Assembly: GCA_029776735.1 (NCBI GenBank)
Contig: JAKOUL010000127.1
Span: forward strand, 1 to 50,402
Origin: Dictyoglomota bacterium
GTDB lineage: Bacteria > Dictyoglomota > Dictyoglomia > Dictyoglomales > Dictyoglomaceae
DNA: 50,402 nt
Direction: 5' to 3'
The position numbers were made by a program, and so were the translations under genes. Positions 45,252 through 50,402 of this stretch are shown here, in pieces. The stretch's first letter is position 1, and each line of letters begins with the position of its first letter. The notes under the pieces were generated by a model that saw only the letters and a program-made list of their open reading frames with translations, did not search any database and was not told the DNA's origin.

Positions 45252-45979
45252 AAATAGGTATAATTTCAGATATTCATAGTAATTTAGAGGCTTTAGAGAA
45301 AGTTTATAGAGAGCTTGAAAAAGAAGTAGATGAAATATATTGCCTTGGTGATATTGTAGGCTATGGTCCTAATCCTAATGAATGTATAAAGTATTTAAGA
45401 CATTTTAAGTTTACAGTGCTTGGTAATCATGACGCGGCAGTGGTAGGAATAAGAGATTATAATGATTTTAATGCTTCTGCCCAATTTGCTATTGAATGGA
45501 CTATCAATAATATTACTCCAGAAAATTTTCAGAAATTGCAAAGATTAAAATTAAGAATTGATGAGTCTTCTTATTACTTAGTACATGGAAGTTTAAGAGA
45601 GCCTACTGATGAGTATCTAATAAATTATTATTCCGTCCTTGCAAATTTTGAATTGATGGAAAAAAAGTTATGCTTTTTTGGACATTCTCATTTAGCAGGA
45701 GCTTTTGTCTTTTCAGGAAGGGATAGAGATATCTACTACGTAAGTTTTACAAATGATGGAGAAATAAAAATTGAGGAAGGATATAAGTATCTAATAAACC
45801 CAGGAAGTGTAGGACAACCGAGGGATGGAAATTGGAAAGCAAGTTTTGGAATATTTGATACTCAGAAGAAAGTTTTACAAGTAAAACGAGTTGAATACGA
45901 TGTGGTTTCTATTCAGAGAAAGATGCAGCTTTTAGGATTTCCATCTCATTTATGGGAAAGGCTTCAGTATGGGAGGTGA
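45248..45979 (+). CDS. Calcineurin-like metallophosphoesterase
   Basis: 243 residues with the complete metal-site series: SDIHSN (DxH), CLGDIVGYGPNP (GD), LGNHDAAV (GNHD), LVHGS and FFGHSHLAG (GHxH). It resembles the YfcE/MJ0936-like and ApaH-type cytosolic phosphoesterases; the substrate is unknown. A C-terminal extension (YKYLINPGSVGQPRDGNWKA, then FDTQKKVLQVKRVEYDV) is typical of the group. The start overlaps the GerMN gene as ATGA. A second phosphoesterase gene follows six bases downstream. Confidence 0.87.
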   Translation: MKIGIISDIHSNLEALEKVYRELEKEVDEIYCLGDIVGYGPNPNECIKYLRHFKFTVLGNHDAAVVGIRDYNDFNASAQFAIEWTINNITPENFQKLQRLKLRIDESSYYLVHGSLREPTDEYLINYYSVLANFELMEKKLCFFGHSHLAGAFVFSGRDRDIYYVSFTNDGEIKIEEGYKYLINPGSVGQPRDGNWKASFGIFDTQKKVLQVKRVEYDVVSIQRKMQLLGFPSHLWERLQYGR

Positions 45980-45984
45980 TTTTT

Positions 45985-46530
45985 TTGAAGATCTTAGTTA
46001 TGAGTGATACTCATGGGGATGTTAGCTTCTGGGAAATGATAAAAGGAAAAATTGAAGAGTCAAATTTGGTAATTCATGCAGGAGATGTTCTATATCATGG
46101 TCCTCGTAATCCCTTACCTGCTGGATATAATCCTCAAAAACTATCAGAACTTATAAATAATTCAGGTCTCAGCTTTTTTATATCAAAGGGGAACTGTGAT
46201 GCAGATGTAGATCAATTGATGCTTAGGTATCCTATAATGTCGCCATATGTTTTTTTATATCTTCCACCTTGGAAGATTCTTGTTACCCATGGGGAAGAAA
46301 AATCTGAAGATGAATTGTGGGATTTAATGGATAAATTTGGCGTGGATTTGTTGGTTTTTGGTCATATTCATATACCAGTTTTAAAGAAAAAAGAAGATAA
46401 GATACTTCTCAATCCTGGAAGTCCATCTCTTTCTAAAATCTCTCAGAAGACTATAGCTTTGATAGAGGATAATAAAGTTATTATATGGGATATAAATAAT
46501 AATAAAGAGCTTGATTCTATTTCTCTTTAG
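45985..46530 (+). CDS. yfcE: YfcE-type phosphodiesterase
   Basis: About 181 residues with SDTHGD, HAGDVLYHGPRNPLP, SKGNCD, VTHGE and FGHIHIPV, the order and spacing of the YfcE family, whose E. coli member hydrolyses phosphodiesters in vitro. The GNCD and the PRNPLP insert match YfcE specifically. An in-frame ATG at 45952 exists, but TTG 45985 has the excellent site GGGAGGTGAT just upstream and gives the family N-terminus MKILVMSDTHG, so I use it. It directly follows another phosphoesterase gene. Confidence 0.88.
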   Translation: MKILVMSDTHGDVSFWEMIKGKIEESNLVIHAGDVLYHGPRNPLPAGYNPQKLSELINNSGLSFFISKGNCDADVDQLMLRYPIMSPYVFLYLPPWKILVTHGEEKSEDELWDLMDKFGVDLLVFGHIHIPVLKKKEDKILLNPGSPSLSKISQKTIALIEDNKVIIWDINNNKELDSISL

Positions 46531-46551
46531 TTCTGTTTATATGTATAGATC

Positions 46552-46580
46552 TTGACTTAAAAGAGTTTTTTGTATAATAT
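46552..46580 (+). promoter_or_regulatory. Promoter of the eight-tRNA cluster
   Basis: TTGACT at 46552-46557, then TATAAT at 46573-46578 (spacing 15) or TAATAT at 46575-46580 (spacing 17). It ends about 13 bases before tRNA-Pro. Confidence 0.7.
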
Positions 46581-46592
46581 TTAGTTAACAAA

Positions 46593-46670
46593 CGGGGCAT
46601 AGCGCAGTTGGTTTAGCGCGCCTGGTTTGGGACCAGGAGGTCGCTGGTTCAAATCCAGCTGCCCCGACCA
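46593..46670 (+). tRNA. tRNA-Pro(TGG)
   Basis: Acceptor CGGGGCA pairs with TGCCCCG (C1-G72, usual for bacterial Pro), CCA encoded. Anticodon loop TTTGGGA with TGG at 46628-46630. Confidence 0.95.
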
Positions 46671-46683
46671 TATGATAAATGAA

Positions 46684-46761
<78 letters not shown>

Positions 46762-46768
46762 TTTAAGA

Positions 46769-46845
46769 GCGCCCATAGCTCAGTTGGATAGAGCGGCAGA
46801 CTTCGAATCTGCAAGCCGGGGGTTCAAATCCTCCTGGGCGCACCA
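46769..46845 (+). tRNA. tRNA-Arg(TCG)
   Basis: Acceptor GCGCCCA pairs with TGGGCGC, discriminator A, CCA encoded. Anticodon loop CTTCGAA with TCG at 46803-46805. An uncommon arginine isoacceptor in bacteria that also have tRNA-Arg(ACG). Confidence 0.93.
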
Positions 46846-46882
46846 TTAGAAATGCTCAGGATGATTTTGGACCGAGGTTAAT

Positions 46883-46960
46883 GGTGAACGTAGCTCAGTA
46901 TGGTAGAGCGCTGGGTTGTGGCCCCAGTGGTCGCGGGTTCAAGTCCCGTCGTTCACCCCA
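46883..46960 (+). tRNA. tRNA-His(GTG)
   Basis: Acceptor GTGAACG pairs with CGTTCAC; the extra G-1 (46883) opposite discriminator C is encoded, as required for HisRS. Anticodon GTG at 46918-46920 in loop TTGTGGC. CCA encoded. Confidence 0.95.
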
Positions 46961-46966
46961 TAAAAG

Positions 46967-47043
46967 GCGCCCGTAGCTCAGTAGGACAGAGCAACGGACT
47001 TCTAATCCGTGGGTCGGGGGTTCAAATCCTCCCGGGCGCGCCA
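46967..47043 (+). tRNA. tRNA-Arg(TCT)
   Basis: Acceptor GCGCCCG pairs with CGGGCGC, discriminator G, CCA encoded. Anticodon loop CTTCTAA with TCT at 47001-47003. Reads AGA and AGG, the arginine codons that dominate in this AT-rich sequence. Confidence 0.95.
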
Positions 47044-47048
47044 TTTCT

Positions 47049-47124
47049 GGGCCGTTAGCTCAACTGGTAGAGCACCTGACTCTTAATCAGGGGGTTGCAG
47101 GTTCGATTCCTGCACGGCTCACCA
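47049..47124 (+). tRNA. tRNA-Lys(CTT)
   Basis: Acceptor GGGCCGT pairs with ACGGCTC with one G-U pair, CCA encoded. Anticodon loop CTCTTAA with CTT at 47082-47084. Confidence 0.95.
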
Positions 47125-47129
47125 GTTAT

Positions 47130-47213
47130 GCGAGGGTGGCGGAATGGCAGACGCGCTAGACTTAGGATCTAGTGGGATTACCCATGTGGGTTCAAATCCC
47201 ACCCCTCGCACCA
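47130..47213 (+). tRNA. tRNA-Leu(TAG)
   Basis: Class II tRNA of 84 bases with a long variable arm (GGGATTACCC region). Acceptor GCGAGGG pairs with CCCTCGC, CCA encoded. Anticodon loop CTTAGGA with TAG at 47163-47165. Confidence 0.95.
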
Positions 47214-47245
47214 TAAATAAGGAAGGAGAACATTAAAATTGAGGT

Positions 47246-47324
<79 letters not shown>

Positions 47325-47356
47325 AGATAATTTGAAAATTATACTAAAATTTTTAG

Positions 47357-47390
47357 ACCTCAGAGTTTAAATCTGAGGTATTATTTTATT
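47357..47390 (+). terminator. Terminator candidate after the tRNA cluster
   Basis: ACCTCAGA (47357-47364) and TCTGAGGT (47372-47379) form an 8-bp stem with a 7-base loop, followed by a T-rich tail (ATTATTTTATT). It lies between tRNA-Gly and tig. No separate tig promoter is obvious, so some read-through into tig is likely. Confidence 0.65.
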
Positions 47391-47408
47391 ATTAGGGAGG
47401 TAAGAGTA

Positions 47409-48698
47409 ATGTCAATTGATGAAACTGAGGTTAAATACGAAGTAGAAAAGCTTCAAGGAAGCAGACTGAAGGTAAATGTAGAAGTAAAGGCTAATGAAAG
47501 AGAAAAAAGTCTTGAAAAAGCCTATAAATCTTTAGTAAAAAGAGTTCAAGTTCCTGGTTTTAGAAAAGGATATACACCTCGCCCAGTGTTAGAAAAATAT
47601 GTTGGACTTGAGACTTTTGAGGATGAGGCTGTTAGAATTGTTGCAAGAGAAGTCTTAGATCTATTCTTAAGTAAGGAAAATGTCACTCCTCTTCAAGAAC
47701 CTTATTTTGATATTCCTAAGGAATGGGAAGAAAATGAAGATCTAAAATTTTCTTTTGTCTTTGAAGTTCCTCCAGAATTTAAATTGGGCGAATATAAAAA
47801 TTTAGGAATTAAAAGAGAAAAAGTAGAAATTTCCGAGGAAGAAATAGATAGAGTAATTGAACAAATAGAACTTCAGCTTGGTAAATTGAATGCTGTAGAA
47901 GATCAGGTGGAGAAAGGTGATGTTGTTTATTTAGAGATGGAAAAAGAGGATGGCACTCAACTTGCACCTTTATGGCTTACTTTGAATGGGAAGGTTTTGC
48001 CAGAGCTTGAAGATAAAATTTTAGGAATGAGACCCGGTGAAGAAAAATTTTTTGAGTTTACTTTTCCCGAAGATTTCTATGAAAAAGAAATAGCTAGAAG
48101 TACTTTAAATCTTAAATGGCGTGTTAAAAAGATTTGGAGATACGATAAACCTGATCAAGAAACTTTTCTGCAAAAAGTTGGGGCTTCTTCTATAGAAGAA
48201 TTTAGAGAAAGAGTAAAGATTAGTATAAAGGAAGAAAGAGAAAAAGCTGAGGAAGATAGGTTGTTTTCTGAAATTTTAGATAAAATATTGGAAACTACAG
48301 AGCTTGATCCTCCTTTAACTTATGTACATATGTTAGCAGAAAATATTCTTAGAAATTTTATAAATGAACTTTCTAAAAAAGGAATTACTTTAGAAGATTA
48401 TTTAAGCGAAAAAGGGCTTAATAAAGATGAGTTTATAAATAATATTATAGAGGATGCAAGAAAAAGAATTCAGATAGAGATGGTCTTGGAAAAGATTTCA
48501 GAGGAAGAGTTTATTGAGGTATCAGAAGAAGAGTTGGAATCAGTAATAGAAGATATTGCAGAAGAAGAAGGAAAAGATTCAAAAGAGATCAGAAGAGAAC
48601 TTGAGAAAGAGGATGTTATGGGCACTTTAAAGAGGAATCTTCTAAGGGAAAAGGTTAAAAGATTTCTTATAGAACAGAATACCATAAAGGAGGAATGA
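47409..48698 (+). CDS. tig: Trigger factor, ribosome-associated chaperone and prolyl isomerase
   Basis: Binds nascent chains at the ribosome exit tunnel. The N-terminal ribosome-binding domain has the signature VQVPGFRKGYTPRPVLEKYVG (GFRKG motif). The FKBP-like domain is at about residues 155-235, reading EKGDVVYLEMEKEDGTQLAP, and is rather divergent, so isomerase activity is uncertain. The C-terminal helical arm is highly acidic and charged (EEEFIEVSEEELESVIED). 429 residues is standard. AGGGAGGT lies just before the ATG. First of the tig-clpP-clpX block. Confidence 0.94.
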   Translation: MSIDETEVKYEVEKLQGSRLKVNVEVKANEREKSLEKAYKSLVKRVQVPGFRKGYTPRPVLEKYVGLETFEDEAVRIVAREVLDLFLSKENVTPLQEPYFDIPKEWEENEDLKFSFVFEVPPEFKLGEYKNLGIKREKVEISEEEIDRVIEQIELQLGKLNAVEDQVEKGDVVYLEMEKEDGTQLAPLWLTLNGKVLPELEDKILGMRPGEEKFFEFTFPEDFYEKEIARSTLNLKWRVKKIWRYDKPDQETFLQKVGASSIEEFRERVKISIKEEREKAEEDRLFSEILDKILETTELDPPLTYVHMLAENILRNFINELSKKGITLEDYLSEKGLNKDEFINNIIEDARKRIQIEMVLEKISEEEFIEVSEEELESVIEDIAEEEGKDSKEIRRELEKEDVMGTLKRNLLREKVKRFLIEQNTIKEE

Positions 48699-48703
48699 TA
48701 TAA

Positions 48704-49291
48704 ATGACTTTAGTCCCTATTGTTATTGAGCAAACACCAAGAGGAGAGCGAACTTATGATATATATTCAAGACTTTTGAAAAGTAGAATAATTTTTTTGG
48801 GTACTGCAATCAATGACGAGGTTGCTAATTTAACAATTGCTCAGCTTCTTTTCTTAGAGTCAGAAGATCCAGAAAAGGAGGTTTATCTTTATATAAATAG
48901 TCCTGGAGGAGAGGTGTCTGCAGGGCTTGCTATATATGACACTATGCGTCATGTTAAGCCCAAAATTACAACTGTATGTGTAGGGCAAGCAGCAAGTATG
49001 GCTGCAGTACTTCTTAGTGCAGGGGATAAAGGAAGGAGATATGCATTACCTCATTCTCGGGTAATGATCCATCAACCATTAGGGAGTGCCTATGGACCGG
49101 CTGCAGACATTGAAATTCATACTCGTGAAATATTAAAGATTAGAAAGATATTGAACGAAATACTTTCTTATCATACTGGACAGCCTATGGAGAGAATAGA
49201 AAAGGATACTGATAGAGATTTCTTTATGTCTGCTTTTGAAGCTAAAGAATATGGTATTATTGATGAAGTATTAGAGAGTAAAAAAGAATAA
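48704..49291 (+). CDS. clpP: ATP-dependent Clp protease proteolytic subunit
   Basis: Serine protease subunit forming the tetradecameric barrel. The N-terminus ([22 protein letters not shown]) and hydrophobic-pocket region match ClpP. Catalytic Ser is in [15 protein letters not shown], His in [10 protein letters not shown], and Asp in the [12 protein letters not shown] region. 195 residues, standard. ATAAAGGAGGAATG overlaps the end of tig. It works with ClpX, encoded 11 bases downstream. Confidence 0.97.
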   Translation: MTLVPIVIEQTPRGERTYDIYSRLLKSRIIFLGTAINDEVANLTIAQLLFLESEDPEKEVYLYINSPGGEVSAGLAIYDTMRHVKPKITTVCVGQAASMAAVLLSAGDKGRRYALPHSRVMIHQPLGSAYGPAADIEIHTREILKIRKILNEILSYHTGQPMERIEKDTDRDFFMSAFEAKEYGIIDEVLESKKE

Positions 49292-49302
49292 GGGGTAAAA
49301 AT

Positions 49303-50402
49303 ATGTCAGATAAAGAAATACGTTGTTCTTTTTGTGGGAGAGCGCAAAAAGAAGTTAAAAAAATGATTGCAGGACCAGGGGTATATATTTGTGATGAATG
49401 TATAGAGATTGCTCACAAAATTTTACAAGAAGAAGATCAAGAACAAGAAAAAGATTTTTCATCATTTGAACTTCCAAAACCCTCTGAGATAAAAGCATTT
49501 CTTGATCAATATGTGATAGGACAAGAAAAGGCAAAGAAGGTACTCTCAGTTGCTGTTTACAATCATTATAAAAGAATCTTTAGAAAAGATAAACTTGATC
49601 AGGATGTGGAAATTCAAAAGAGTAATATTCTGCTTATAGGACCTACTGGTGTTGGGAAAACTCTTCTTGCAGAGACCCTTGCAAGATTTTTAAAAGTTCC
49701 TTTTGCAATTGCAGATGCCACTACTCTCACCGAAGCTGGATATGTAGGTGAAGATGTGGAGAATGTCCTTCTTAGATTAATTCAGAATGCTGATTGGGAT
49801 GTAAAAAAGGCAGAAAAAGGTATAGTTTATATTGATGAAATAGATAAAATCTCAAGAAAATCTGAGAATCCTTCTATTACCAGAGACGTATCAGGAGAAG
49901 GAGTACAACAAGCCTTGCTTAGAATTGTAGAAGGTACCATTGCTAATGTGCCACCTCAAGGGGGTAGAAAGCATCCCTATCAGGAGTTTATTCAGATGAA
50001 TACAAAGGATATTTTGTTTATTGCAGGTGGATCTTTTGAAGGTATAGAAAAAATAGTAGATAAAAGATTAGATTTTTCTAATATTGGTTTTGGAGCACAA
50101 ATAGAACCTCGGAATAGAAAATCATTAGGTACTATTCTTCCTCATATAATTCCTGAGGATCTAATTAAATTTGGAATGATCCCTGAATTTGTAGGAAGGT
50201 TCCCTGTAGTTACAGTGTTAGAACCTTTAAGTGAGGAGGCTTTGCTTAAAATACTTGTGGAACCTAAGAATGCTCTTGTAAAACAGTATAAAACTCTTCT
50301 TGCTTTGGAGGATATAGAATTAGAATTCACTGATGAAGCATTAAGAGCTATTGCAAAAGAGGCTCAGGAGAAGTCAACAGGAGCAAGAGGTCTTAGGGCA
50401 GT
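49303..50402 (+). CDS. clpX: Clp protease ATPase subunit ClpX (3' end outside window)
   Basis: AAA+ unfoldase that feeds ClpP. The frame is open from ATG 49303 to the window end, about 366 codons of an expected 410-420. The N-terminal zinc-binding domain has [19 protein letters not shown] and CDECIEIAH. The AAA+ module has Walker [19 protein letters not shown], the pore loop region [17 protein letters not shown], Walker [12 protein letters not shown], and the ClpP-interaction tripeptide IGF (in NIGFGAQ). Sensor-2 region [10 protein letters not shown] is cut by the end. Order tig-clpP-clpX is widely conserved. Confidence 0.97.
   Translation, partial: MSDKEIRCSFCGRAQKEVKKMIAGPGVYICDECIEIAHKILQEEDQEQEKDFSSFELPKPSEIKAFLDQYVIGQEKAKKVLSVAVYNHYKRIFRKDKLDQDVEIQKSNILLIGPTGVGKTLLAETLARFLKVPFAIADATTLTEAGYVGEDVENVLLRLIQNADWDVKKAEKGIVYIDEIDKISRKSENPSITRDVSGEGVQQALLRIVEGTIANVPPQGGRKHPYQEFIQMNTKDILFIAGGSFEGIEKIVDKRLDFSNIGFGAQIEPRNRKSLGTILPHIIPEDLIKFGMIPEFVGRFPVVTVLEPLSEEALLKILVEPKNALVKQYKTLLALEDIELEFTDEALRAIAKEAQEKSTGARGLRA

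Noticed and set aside
47340..47345. TATACT as a -10 element for tig
   Set aside because: No acceptable -35 at 16-18 bases, and the downstream hairpin fits a tRNA terminator better; left unassigned.

Overview
The window is an AT-rich bacterial chromosome segment, roughly one third G+C by eye. It is densely packed, with many 1-30 base gene overlaps and frequent TTG or GTG starts. Gene content and sequence style suggest an anaerobic thermophile. A member of Dictyoglomus is my best guess, with Thermotogota-like or Clostridia-like lineages as alternatives. The pointers are an NfnAB-type transhydrogenase, the LL-diaminopimelate aminotransferase route to lysine, a TM-DAHPS-type DAHP synthase, alanine dehydrogenase, and MutL with an endonuclease motif. 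This is inferred from protein sequence, not from a marker search. I see no insertion sequence, prophage, CRISPR array or plasmid function. No stretch over 300 bases lacks a gene; the long non-coding part at 46531-47408 is a tRNA cluster.

Layout. (1) 1-7243 (+): housekeeping run nusB(partial)-dxs-tlyA-nadK-recN-Nudix-ald, almost every junction overlapping. (2) 7250-8137 (-): hslO, convergent with ald over a shared palindromic terminator. (3) 8166-10381 (+): a polar amino acid ABC transporter (binding protein, permease, ATPase). (4) 10385-17065 (+): aromatic biosynthesis operon aroE-aroC-aroB-aroF-tyrA-aroA, ending in a TrpR-fold YerC-type regulator. (5) 17071-23753 (-): five-gene peptide/oligosaccharide ABC transporter, with a strong terminator between the binding-protein gene and the permease genes. 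(6) 23779-24090 (+): tRNA Gly-Cys-Ala. (7) 24125-29589 (+): an exported protein of unknown function, nfnA-nfnB, tRNA-Arg(ACG), a DUF4388 protein and a COG2509-type FAD dehydrogenase. (8) 29579-31093 (-): an amidohydrolase. (9) 31161-42457 (+): Fur/PerR-type regulator, argR, orphan HisKA_2 histidine kinase, miaB, mutS, mutL, miaA, dapL, hflX. (10) 42461-43147 (-): a DUF72 protein. (11) 43206-46530 (+): rho, a GerMN-domain protein and two phosphodiesterases. (12) 46552-47320 (+): eight tRNA genes. (13) 47409-50402 (+): tig, clpP and clpX (cut by the window end).

How the genes fit together. The aro operon supplies most steps from DAHP to EPSP/chorismate plus the tyrosine branch; dehydroquinase, shikimate kinase and prephenate dehydratase are not in the window. 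miaB-mutS-mutL-miaA-(dapL)-hflX mixes tRNA modification, mismatch repair and a ribosome GTPase, resembling the mutL-miaA-hfq-hflX order of enterobacteria but with dapL where hfq would be. tig-clpP-clpX is the usual chaperone/protease block.

I found no convincing undescribed multi-gene system. The most unusual signals are two genes (an OppB-type permease and hflX) whose conserved N-termini lie upstream of any ATG/GTG/TTG, with well-placed Shine-Dalgarno sequences in front of AUA and AUC codons. Others are a 23-base dyad inside the promoter of the Fur-family gene, a 22-base GC-rich perfect palindrome inside a permease gene, terminators that contain the stop codons of convergent genes, and an uncommon arginine tRNA set.
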